Source: Mimosa pudica
Taxonomy: Eukaryota > Streptophyta > Magnoliopsida > Fabales > Fabaceae
Assembly (NCBI GenBank): GCA_029929735.1
Contig: JAKELP010000045.1
Coordinates: forward strand, 4,417,001-4,481,000
Length of the DNA stretch: 64,000 nt
Direction of reading: 5' to 3'
Part shown: in pieces, positions 31,947 through 42,092 of the stretch
Position numbering within the stretch: position 1 is the stretch's first letter
Layout of the letters: each line of letters begins with the position of its first letter
The notes under the pieces: model-generated
What the model was told of the DNA's origin: nothing
The model's input: the letters and a program-made list of their open reading frames with translations, nothing else
Database searches by the model: none
Position numbers and translations under genes: made by a program

Positions 31947-34025
31947 ATGTCGGGGCGTGATAAAGGAAAGAGCATTGCAAGTGATACAAGGGAGGACATT
32001 TCAGATTCGGGGAACAGCAGTAGTGTGAGCAAAGATTTTAATTTAGACGTGCCTGTTATTCCAAGATTGTTCACACTGCCTCTGGACCGCAATAATAATG
32101 ATGTATCGATGGATAGATTGTTTGATGAGGCTAACAGAAGAGGAGAGCTAGGTGGACACCATTCAGGCAACTGGATCAATATGGGGCAACATGAGGGTGG
32201 ACATTACTATGAAGAGGGACATGGGAGCAGGAATGATGACGAGGAGAACTTTGATGAGGAGGAAGGAACCATTGAGGATGAGGATGAGGATGGGAAGAGG
32301 ATGAGGGGGGAAGTGGAAGGGTGCCGCCTGCTCAAACCACATTTACTCGGGAGAGAACGCATACAAGTGGAGCTGGCTATGACGTTCGAGTTAGAAGTGA
32401 GGAATTTAGTTTGTTTGAATTTTATAATTTTAATATTAATAGATATTTTTTAATATTTGTTATTTCTTTTTTATATCACATGCAATTTAATTAATTTATT
32501 TTTCACTCTTCACATAATGCAGATGCTCATGGTGGCCAGATTTTTAAGAGGCGGTTGACTGTCCAACAGACTCATCACCTCCCTCTGCATGAGAGGCTGG
32601 TGATTGATTATTTTGACGTCACAAGGAAGCCCAGCGGACAAGAGGGTAGCCTATTCAACCGCTTCTGTCGTAGTGTTGGAGTTGATTTTTCCTTGTTTCC
32701 CATTGATTTGCTTGATTGGAAGAAGGTGACGGAGTACAAGCGTAACCACATGTGATTCAATATTCTGAAAGTAAGAATCAATTACTTAATTTTAGTTGTT
32801 TAATTCAATTTTATTTCTAAAAATTCTCCAGTTATTGTATTTAATTATTATTTGTATACTAATTTATGTCGTGCTTTCTTTTATTAGAGAAAATTTGAGA
32901 TTGCAGATCGTCGTGGTTTCGTGAAGAACTATGCACTCAAGAAGATTGGGATGGGTGGAAGACGAAGAGAAATGATTATTTCATCATAAGGAATCCGAGG
33001 GATGAACTATCTGAAGAGGAGGTTGCTGCACAGGTGCCGCCTGGGGTTGATCCAACTCAGTGGGAGAATTTTGTGAAATTCCGTTTCAGCCCGGCAGGCA
33101 TGCAGAGGTCTCAGATTGGTAAACAGTCCCGTAGTTAGCAATAGGTTCGCCACACCACTGGCTCCCGTCCCTTTTCGGTTATTCTGGGCGAGATGGTACG
33201 TGCATGATGGGTATAAATATGCAAATTTTATAAATTTCGTTTCAATTTTATTTTTATTTTGTTTATTATAATAATTATGTAGTTTATATATGTTTTGTTG
33301 TTTAATATAATAATATAATTGTAATTGTTAATTCCAGCTTAGAAGGGGTCATGAGCAAGGAAGAACTACTGAGGCCATCGCGAGGGATTTCTTATTGGAA
33401 ATATGCAGACACGCTGACTGGTCATTTGTTCCTTATGCTGAGGATGAGCTGATAATATTTTATTTCTATGTTATAGAAATGAATTGTATAATTTTATTGA
33501 ATGAATAATTGTACTGTAGGCGGCGATTGATCGAGCGTCTAAGGAGTTTGCAGACGCAATTGGGTTGGGTAACGAGTTTAATAGAAATGCTAGGTCTACC
33601 AACCCATTTGAGATCATAGCCAGAGTCCGGGCTGCCATTGGTGCTCGTGAACATTCCGGGTGAGTGCCAGGAGCGGGATTTGGTGCTACCCTTCCCAAGT
33701 ATATGGTACTCGTTATCGGAATGTGGAGGTTGGCAATACAAGTGGAACTAGTGGCACCTATGGTGGCAGCCAATCTAATGAGGACCACCAGCGGGAGGAG
33801 AGTCTGCAAAAAGAATCAGAGGAGAGGGATCAACGGCTCATGGAAGTAGTTAATGAGGAGAGAGATCAGAATAGGCAGGAGAGGGAGCAGCTTAGGCGAG
33901 AAAGGGAGGAGCTGCAGCGGCGGATGGATGAGTTTGAGCAATTCAGACAACGGTATGAGTCAAGACGCCACAGGCGCGAGGAAAGACATGAGAGGCGGCG
34001 TCAGGGTGGAGGTGGAAGAAGCTAA
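31947..34025 (+). pseudogene. CACTA second gene (plant En/Spm 'Transposase_24'-like), decayed
   Basis: It begins MSGRDKGKSIASDTREDI with an acidic region (EENFDEEEGTIEDEDEDG), then pieces in several frames: IFKRRLTVQQTHHLPLHE; KVTEYKRNHM followed by an in-frame TGA where W is expected; DWDGWKTKRNDYF; VPPGVDPTQWENFVKFRF; FSVILGEM; AIARDFLLEICRHADWSF; NPFEIIARVRAAIGAREH; and a highly charged coiled-coil C terminus (EERDQNRQEREQLRREREEL). Likely introns are 32397-32522 and 32771-32887, with others near 33195-33337 and 33440-33519. In-frame stops and at least two frame changes show it is dead. Its role in related elements is as an accessory DNA-binding or transposition protein. Assignment rests on recognising the VPPGVDPxQW and R-P-F-S-E-M pattern. 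Confidence 0.72.
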
Positions 34026-34368
34026 AGAAGAGATGATGGCGGTGTGGACGTGAGAGGCCGGTTGGGTTGTTATGTAGCTAGTTACTTATTTTGCTTATGT
34101 GTTTTTTTGTTACATTTGATTATGTTTTTTTATGTTGTAAAATTTATCCTTTTTTAAAAAGGAATGAATATTATTATATATGTGTTCAATTATAAATCTA
34201 TCCTATATATATATATATAGTTGATATTTTAATTAAAGCAAATTAAAATAGTTGAAATTTAAAAATCTCGGTTACATGCTAATATTTCGAAATAAATCAT
34301 TCGTAGTCTTCTTCCTCCCTAATAGCAGGTATGTGCACATCATCTTTAGTAATGAGATTATCCAGATT
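34026..34368. other. Gap between the convergent CACTA genes
   Basis: AT-rich 3' flank with a short TA run near 34207-34219. Both gene tails point into it. Nothing else recognised. Confidence 0.5.
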
Positions 34369-34785
34369 CTACGGTACTTCAAGCTGAGTAGTTTCTATTG
34401 TTGCATCATATTCCTCGCCCATGTTGTACAGGTCTCGGGGCTTCACATGAATAACCATGTGCCAATCCTTGTGTCTAGGATAAGCAACGTAGAAAATTTG
34501 TTGTGCTTCGTCAGCAAGAATATACGGCTCATCATCTGGTGATGATCCTGTGTCGATGAGTCTTGAAAAGTTGATCGATGTGATGCCCAGATCGTCCACG
34601 TTTTTTCCTCTCTATCCCCTTGTGTCTGCCCAATCACACTTGAAAAGAGGCACGAAGAGATGACCATTATATGCAAGCATAAAGATGTCAACGAGCTTTC
34701 AGTAATATGCAATATCTCCCTCACGCATCTCAGTGTCCTGTACACTAGCATAACTTCTTGTTCCAAATGTACCAAATATTCCGAT
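34369..34785 (-). pseudogene. CACTA TNP2-like transposase, C-terminal part (DUF4216-like)
   Basis: On the minus strand, pieces match the conserved tail of plant En/Spm transposases: SYASVQDTEMREGDIAYY, then PLFKCDW, then GITSINFSRLIDTG, PYILADEAQQIFYV and WHMVIHVKPRDLYNMGE. The order and spacing are those of the DUF4216 region. A stop follows IAYY and further breaks occur near 34600-34620. It continues upstream across the inserted copia derivative at 44413-45193. Confidence 0.82.
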
Positions 34786-34790
34786 GTTTT
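34786..34790. other. Left target duplication of the gag-only element
   Basis: GTTTT immediately before the LTR; the matching GTTTT is at 44408-44412. Confidence 0.9.
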
Positions 34791-35070
34791 TGTTAGAATC
34801 TTAAGTTTTGATGGTGACTAAGGTATGATATGGTCTAGTACTTAAGAGAACATAATCAGCACTTAGGAAGGATTAGATGACATGGTTAGAATCCTGAGTT
34901 AGATCACTTGAGAATGTAAGATCACTTCCGGATAGATTAGGACTCGCGCACGCGGATAAATGTGTCATCCCCCAGCGGCAGCGAGTAAATCACTAGGGAT
35001 TTAACTTAGTCCATGAACTTTAGGTGCACAAACCCTAAGACTAAGCTATGGTTCAATCGGAAGCGAAGTT

Positions 35071-35495
35071 GCTTCCTGTTAGACTTAGACTGGCGCAGAG
35101 CGATAGAATAGATATTACTCCAAGCGACAGTGAGTCTACTTCCCCAAGTGAAAGCGCTTCCTGTTAGAATTAGACTGGCGCAGAGCGACAGAATAGATAT
35201 TACCCCAAGCGTCAGTAAGTCTACTTCCCCAAGTGAAAGCGCTTCCTGTTAAACTCAGACTGGCGCAGAGCAATAGAATAGTTATTACCCCAAGCGTCAG
35301 TAAGTCTACTTCGCCAAGTGAAAGCACTTCCTATTAGATTTAGACTGGCGCAGGTTGATAGACTAGATATAACCCCGAGCGTCAGCAGAAATGCAATATC
35401 AAGTGAAGTTGCTTCCTATTAGATCTTGACTGGCGCAGACTGATAGAATAGATTTCACCCTAAGCGTCAGTGAATTCACCACGTCAAGTAAGAGT
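35071..35495 (+). repeat. Five tandem 85-bp repeats in U3 (5' LTR)
   Basis: Unit starts (GCTTCCTGTTAGA-like) lie at 35071, 35156, 35241, 35326 and 35411, each exactly 85 bp apart; each unit also holds GACTGGCGCAGA and CCAAGCGTCAG. About 0.9 kb upstream of the TATA box, as an enhancer array might be. Confidence 0.95.
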
Positions 35496-36424
35496 GCTTC
35501 CGATAGCTCAGTGACTAGCGCTGAGTGTTGGGATGAAATACACTAAGTGAGAGTGAGTTATAGTGAACAAAGATCCTTCATCTAGTAGTTTTACTTCCGG
35601 ATGTAGAAGTGCTTCCGGATACCCCTTAGATTTAGGGATCACCCACTGCATGAGACTATTTGATTATATTACTAAACTAACGTTCAAGTGCAGCACACTC
35701 AGTAAGGTTGCTTCCGGATGAGAAGATTACTTCCGCAAGCAAAAAGAATGTCTGAACGTTCAAGAGATGCAGTGTCAGAATGCTTATGTCAGAGCAGAGG
35801 TGTCAGGACTACTTTTCAGAGATAAAGCAAGTCAACCCTGCTGAAGCATTTAAGAAGATGTTCCTTCCAACGGTAACAAGAGGATAACAGACATATTCAA
35901 ACAACATTGTTACCTACCAAGCATGAGGAGTATGAGAACATAATCTGAAGATTCACTCAAGGTGTCAAAGCTCATACTGCCCACAAGAGTCAGAGTCCAT
36001 AAGAGAGCTTCTGATAGCAAGAGAGGATCCAATAGCAAAGCACTCTTATCATTCATGGACAAGTGCTTGGAAGACAAAGTTCCTCTATGTGATAGCAAGC
36101 AAAATGTTAGAGTCCACGAGCTTCAGATAGCAAGAGAGCTTCCGATAGTGAGTCTCTTAACATCCTGGACTTATGCTTGAGGAACGAAGTCCTCTCTGAC
36201 AACAAGCAAGAGTCGGACCGTACAAAGTGTTCAGATGTCAGAACGACTTTTGTCAGAATAGAATTGCCAGAACAGTGTTGACAGAACAGCTTGGTCAGAG
36301 CACCTTTTTAGATAAAGCAAAGTCAACCCTGCTGTGCATTAATGAGGACAACGTAAACAAGGCCCCAACGTCTATAATCAAACGGTCTTATTGCCTCTCC
36401 AACGGTTAGATATTCAGAGGCTGG

Positions 36425-36431
36425 TATAAAA
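36425..36431 (+). promoter_or_regulatory. TATA box of the 5' LTR
   Basis: GGTATAAAAGGG context, a strong plant TATA box. It would drive the genomic RNA; the duplicate is at 43727-43733. Confidence 0.75.
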
Positions 36432-37105
36432 GGGATGTTCTTCATTTCTGAAGAAGAGGCTTGAAAAAGAGAGAGAGAACAGGGCTATTATCTGAAAAAC
36501 ACTATTCTACATTCCTCTCATCTTCTACTCTCGGACTTTGATATGTAATATTCTTAGTGAGTGATTAATTTGTACTTAAGTGAGTAACATCATCCACTCT
36601 TTGAGAGAGTTAGTTTTGAGCTTAAGTGTTTAACAAAATCAGTTCATAGAGTGAACTTAATTGTAATCTTACATTTTGTAAGGGGGAGCATTTAGAAGTT
36701 TTCTAAATCTCCATAGGTTGCAAGTTAGCCCGTAAAACTTGCGTTTGTAAGGTTTGCAGGTGAACCCGTTGTAAAACCTGTGGGTTGTTAGGTGAACCCG
36801 TGCTCGTAAAACCTAAAGTGTAAAGGCTTCTCTTGTGCCCGGTTTAAACAAGAATAGTGGATTGGAAATCTCAGGTGTAGCCTGGGGACTGGATGTAGGT
36901 CTGGGTGACCGAACCAGGATAAATTTATGTGTGCATATATTTATACTTGATCATTCTATTTTGCATCACATAGCATACTGACTTGTGCATAGCATTATTT
37001 ATTATCATCATCACCGAGCACAAGCAGTCTTTCGAAAAGAGTTTAAGTTTTATTCCCTCACCCAATTCACCCCCCCCCCTCTTGGGTGACAGCCACGAAT
37101 TTCAT

Positions 37106-37119
37106 TTGGTATCAGAGCG
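37106..37119 (+). other. Primer-binding site (initiator Met tRNA)
   Basis: TTGGTATCAGAGCG begins one base after the LTR end and is complementary to the 3' end of initiator-Met tRNA. Confidence 0.93.
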
Positions 37120-37181
37120 GGTCACTTGTTTAAAGGATCAAACGATCTCAAGTGCAAAGACCTTGGCTGATTTGGGTTAAA

Positions 37182-38525
37182 ATGTTTTCCAAAGGCTTTG
37201 ATCATACCATTCCACCTGTGTTAGAAAATATTGATTTTTGTTGGTGGAAAGCAAGAATGGAAAGTTTTATAAAATCCACTAGTTTGAAAATGTGGGATAT
37301 TTTTGAAAATGATTTTGATTTCAAACCAAGAGGAAACTGGACTGAAAGGGAGAAAAATTTGTTTTCCTTAAACATTAGAGCAATGCAAATTTTATACAAA
37401 GGCTTAACTGAAAATGATTTCCAGAAAATCAAACATTGCTCTAATGCTAGAGATATTTGGAATACTCTTGATGTGATATATGCTTCTAACCCATCTCTTA
37501 AAAGCACAGCTGTCCAAAGCTCGACTCGTGCTCTTTGTGGATCATCTACTGATGAGCTTCTGGAAGCTGATATTGAGGAAGCAGACTTCAGTGAAGAGAG
37601 TATCCATCTCTGCCTAGAAGATTCAGAAAGTGAGGTATCTGGATCTGAAATTGAACTCTCTGATTTGCAAGATGCATACAATGAGTTATATACTGAATAT
37701 TGTAAACTTGCAAAAGAACTTCTAGGCTTAAAAGAAAAAGATAGGAAACTTGAAAAACTAATTTCTTCTTCTACATCTAAAGTTTCCGAGGGTTCTTTTA
37801 AAGAACTAGTGGTTCCGATAGCTAGCCCACTATCGGTAGGGAAAACATCAACATGTCTTGAAAAATGTTTTGATTGTAAACACGAGTTGAAGGAAAAAGA
37901 AAAGCTTTCAAAAGAAACTGAAATTTCAAAGGAACAAAAAGCTTTTCTAAAGAAAACTAATCATGATAATGATAGGAAGCCTCATTTTGATTATCATTCC
38001 ATTATCTGTCATTATTGTGGTAGATTAGGACATATTTCTCACACATGCAGTCTTAGAAGAAATTCAAATGTGAGAAATAAGTTTGTATGGATTCCTAAAG
38101 GACAAGTAAGGTCCAGTGCTAACCATGTAGGACCCAAGTACAAATGGGTACCAAAACATCCTCCTAGTGCCTTACTTGTGCAGGATAGATCAAGAGTTCC
38201 TCTTATCCCAAAGAAGAGAACTCGTGGTGATGCAACTGCTGAAACCCACTGGTACAATCATAAGAAGCTGTCGGCCACCACAAGGGACAATGGTTCTGTC
38301 TCAAGGATGAGCTATCACAAAGTTCCATTCAACTATCCTGAGAAGAACAAGAGAGAGTGGATTCCTCGATCATCATTGAAAAGGCTCTTGAATCCTACCT
38401 CTCAGAAGAAAGTGCTTCGAACCAAGGATAAGTATAGAAGATCTCCTTGGGTAAGCAAGGGATCACTTAGCAACGAAGCATTTGATAGTAAAATCTCCTA
38501 TGCTAATGTTAGATGGACTTATTGA
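37182..38525 (+). CDS. Copia Gag protein without Pol (447 aa)
   Basis: The frame is open from an earlier ATG (37152), but ATG 37182 starts the typical sequence MFSKGFDHTIPPVLENIDFC. Residues 1-105 match the first part of the UBN2/retrotransposon gag domain (WWKARMESFIKS; RDIWNTLDVIY). The second half of that domain appears deleted, followed by an acidic segment and a probable coiled coil (LQDAYNELYTEYCKLAKELL). A CCHC zinc knuckle CHYCGRLGHISHTC lies at about 276-289, then a basic tail with KxxWxPK motifs. There is no DSG protease or other Pol motif before the stop. The protein could form particles and bind RNA, but reverse transcription and integration must come from a partner element. Confidence 0.92.
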   Translation: MFSKGFDHTIPPVLENIDFCWWKARMESFIKSTSLKMWDIFENDFDFKPRGNWTEREKNLFSLNIRAMQILYKGLTENDFQKIKHCSNARDIWNTLDVIYASNPSLKSTAVQSSTRALCGSSTDELLEADIEEADFSEESIHLCLEDSESEVSGSEIELSDLQDAYNELYTEYCKLAKELLGLKEKDRKLEKLISSSTSKVSEGSFKELVVPIASPLSVGKTSTCLEKCFDCKHELKEKEKLSKETEISKEQKAFLKKTNHDNDRKPHFDYHSIICHYCGRLGHISHTCSLRRNSNVRNKFVWIPKGQVRSSANHVGPKYKWVPKHPPSALLVQDRSRVPLIPKKRTRGDATAETHWYNHKKLSATTRDNGSVSRMSYHKVPFNYPEKNKREWIPRSSLKRLLNPTSQKKVLRTKDKYRRSPWVSKGSLSNEAFDSKISYANVRWTY

Positions 38526-41500
38526 GATTTTACATTAAGCATCCTAAGATGTGAACATTATATTCATCATAGAAGAAAGCTTGAAGAAATAAGTAATGTT
38601 CATAATCTACATACTGTCCATGACTATCTTGATCAAAAACCTTGTATATCCTTGTGCATATAGTCATGAAAGATTCACCATGTCATACACATAGGACGTA
38701 ATCTAAATGCATGTGAACTATATATAGCCTACAAACTAACCTTCAGATCCAGACTTGGATACAAAAGGAAGGGACTATCTGATATTTTGTAGGAAGGGCA
38801 ATCCGAAGGTTCAGCAAGACAAGGGTGAAGAAGACCCTTGCTAAAAGGAAGAACTCCTCCCCCCACAGTGAGCCATCTGATTCATGTGCCCCCAACAATC
38901 TGCTAGCTCAGAGGCAAACTTGAGATAGCGCTGAGTGATCAACCTGCGAAGATACCTTCTGCTGAACCTGTGTCTCCCTCTGCGCCAGCACCCAATCTGA
39001 GTGAAGAGCTGTGTATGAAGTGTGGGTTCAAGAGGCCAGAGATGCCAGTGGTAGTAATCACAAAGTAAATTCATCCCTCTGCACCAGCTCCAATCCATCC
39101 TATTAGCCTCAGCAAGACTCAGGACTGTACCTCATCTGAACAATTAGTCAAGTCTTGATAAGCATTCGTCACGCATAGATTTTGGTACTGCTCTAAATAT
39201 AGATTCCATGCATTGCCAACCAAAATCAAGCGAGCTACTGCTAGATGCGAATGGAGCTATGGTGATATCATTCTTACCTTCCTCATTACTTGAATAATCA
39301 CTTGGCTAGTAAATGCATGATGGGCTTAACAGCTCTTATTTCTCTGAAACTGATATGATTTCCCTTATCTATGATGAACACTTATTTTCTGTAAAAACGA
39401 CCCTATCATATCAAATTCATTTTCTGATATAATGCATACAGATTTTACAAATTCAAGAAGTCCGACACCTTGAAACTGAACCTTCTTCAAAACCTTCTGA
39501 ATTTGTGCATGTTGAATCATTGTGTTCTAAGATTTCTGACATTGTTAAGATGATTCGGAACTAGTTTCAGAATTTTGACACTAAAACTAAAAATCTTCCT
39601 CAGAGTTTTTCATATGGTGTCTAAATCATTTTACTCATATATGCTTAGTGAATTCTTTTAAGGGCACCTCTCATGGAAGAAAATGGTTTATGCATTCACC
39701 TTGATTTTTGAAAGATCCTTTTTGAAATACAAACTTTCAAAACAGATTCTGATCCTCTTTAAACCTACATGACAACCGTACCTCATGATAGCACTCAAAA
39801 GCTATTTCTGATTTTCCATTTCATGTGGTATCTCTTGCATCAACTTTTTCAATGCATAAGCAGCTATGGTTTCGAGAACAATACATCCCTCTTAATTACA
39901 TCTTTAAGTTCTCAATCTACTAATGATCTCAGTTCAAGTTTGTGGTTTAAGAATGTTGACACAGATTATTAAAGCTTGAACAATGAATATAACCAAGAGA
40001 GAATGACAACGAGAATGTCTCTTATCAAGATGTGTGGAATGGCTATACCAAACCTGAGAAACTTTCGCCGATACACATGAGCATTTCTATCCCTTACATA
40101 TTCTGTTGTGAAATTAAATGGATAGTCTCTCTCTTGTCTGACATGCATTAGAAATCTTAGGAAATGCCTTGAATTAAACTCTGCTAGATCTGTAAAACAT
40201 GGCATAGTATCACAAGCATGCTATAATCTGTATTAATTTCAAGCTTGTTGATATCCTAAGAACAATGAGATCACATTGAGCATATCTAGAAGAACTCGAG
40301 CTAATATTTGGAAATTATTCTCGTAATCATATGCTGAAATTTGATTGTTTTTGTAAACCGAATTTAGTCTTAAAATCAAACTATTCTGTGAGCATGAAAA
40401 TTTCCAGTATTTCATTTTTGTGAGGATGAAGATTTTTTTTTCAAAATTTCATAGTGTTAATAATTCACTTGTCTTCATGATCTAACATGAACATCCTTGA
40501 GGCATATTTATTGAACTATACTTGCTTATGAAACTCTGAAAATATGCCACCTGTTTGATACTCTTTGTACTATCACATTGATATTTATCTATGAGAGTAA
40601 ATAGAGTTCATGTCTTGATAGTGAAACTATGTGAACGTATAGACAATTTCAAAATTAGTTTTCACATAATCATTGCTCATATTTTCTTAAACCAATTAGC
40701 AAGCATGATTTCTTAAAATTATTAACTTGTGCTGATTAACACAGATTGACTTGAATGTCCTGAGGATGGTCTTCAATGTTAAATCTTAAGTTCTTTCACT
40801 GACCATCAGAAAGCATTTGTTTCCTCAAGAATATGCAGGACCAATCATCAAGTTTGAGCAAGGTTGCTTTCACAACAATCAGCGCCTTCGATAGCAGGCC
40901 AACTATTGAACCATGGGAAGAGTAGAGTGACTGCCCAGTCATGTCTGCTTGTGGTTGTAGCTCAGCTTGCCGAAGCGAATCATCAAAGCACTTGCGCTAG
41001 GGGTTTCCACTTGAGATAGCACACCTCTTGAAGATGTCAGGAAGCATGCTTATCTGCGTATGATTCAGATTCCTGAGTCTAATAGAGTATGAGTACCCCT
41101 CATCTGTGGTAACATCTACACCTTACCATCTCTTACATATGATGCATACATGGCATTGGTAAGGGTGTCAACTTAGGATGTTTCTCTCAATCTGCATTGA
41201 CTTCAAAATCATTCACTGTCTTAGAAAATCATCCTAGCTCACACATCTGTATCCTCTAAATGACATGCTGGAAAGTAATTGATAACATACCTCTCTTATA
41301 TGCTTCCTTTCTTGATTTAATGATGATTAATCTTAATATAGAAGAGAAGTAAGTGGACATTACCTGTTAATGATCCCTTGAAAATAGAGAGTCACATGCT
41401 GTCATCGATAATAAACTCTTAAGATGCTGTGATGAAATTTGTTTGGAAATTATTTTTGGCACTTTTAAAATCACAAATTTCATTTGATTTCATTTCATTT

Positions 41501-41872
41501 CATATGGTATCACAAATTTCATTCGGCATTCAATTATTTCATTTGATACCACAGGTTCAAACTCACAGATCTCATTTGATTAGAAAATGGGCTTTTGATA
41601 TGTTTTGTATGTTTTGCTCTTGACTTAATCCTTGAAAAACATGTTTAGCTATCCCACATAATGATTAGGGCGAATACAATCATTTAGGATCATGAATCAT
41701 TATTGTTTTCCTTGATAACTCTCGTACGTTGTATTGAATAGTCTAGAACAAATCCTTATTAACGATACATAGGGAGAAATATTAGGTAGAAAGCCCATTC
41801 CGAGGAGAACGATAAAAGTATCCCCATCCCTAAGGCTAGCTTGCACCTGTTGGAATTTGATGAAGCCAAAAG

Positions 41873-41990
41873 GGGGAGAGAGATAGAGATGAGATGTCTA
41901 GAGATGGAGATGAGATGTCTAGAGATGAGATATAAGATGTCTAGCGAGAGATGAGACATGAGATGTCTAGAGCTGAGAGACAGATAAGAT
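41873..41990 (+). repeat. Purine-rich GATGAGATGTCTAGA repeats after an extra polypurine tract
   Basis: AAAAGGGGGAGAGAG is followed by degenerate repeats of AGAGATGAGATGTCT. Duplicated polypurine tracts before the 3' LTR are typical of the SIRE/Maximus copia group. Confidence 0.75.
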
Positions 41991-42078
41991 ATCTAAGTTT
42001 AATTATAGCTCTGGGAGTGCTCTGGGAGTGATCTAAGTTTAATTATGTTCTCTAGTCATCTATGGGTTTGTCATCATC

Positions 42079-42092
42079 AAAAAGGGGGAGAA
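42079..42092 (+). other. Polypurine tract of the gag-only element
   Basis: AAAAGGGGGAGAA context directly before the TG of the 3' LTR, after TTTGTCATCATCAA. Confidence 0.9.

Larger units (their letters stand above)
34791..37104 (+). repeat. 5' LTR of the gag-only element (2314 bp)
   Basis: TGTTAGAATCTTAAG ... CACGAATTTCA. It contains five 85-bp repeats in U3, later copies of GCTTCCGGAT-like motifs, a TATA box at 36425-36431 and a C run near the 3' end. Short open frames are repeated identically in the other LTR and are not genes. Confidence 0.97.
38526..42092 (+). other. Non-coding internal region of the gag-only element
   Basis: About 3.6 kb with no long frame, AT-rich, no recognisable pol. 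Short minus-strand frames (for example 38841-39098) are unsupported. Near the end are purine-rich repeats and the polypurine tract. Confidence 0.75.

Noticed and set aside
35136..36409. Several 60-72 codon frames in the gag-only LTR (repeated at 42438-43711)
   Set aside because: Present in duplicate only because the LTRs are identical; the first runs through the 85-bp repeats and none has a domain.
38841..39098. Minus-strand 85-codon frame in the gag-only element
   Set aside because: Antisense to the element, with no domain and no conserved neighbours.
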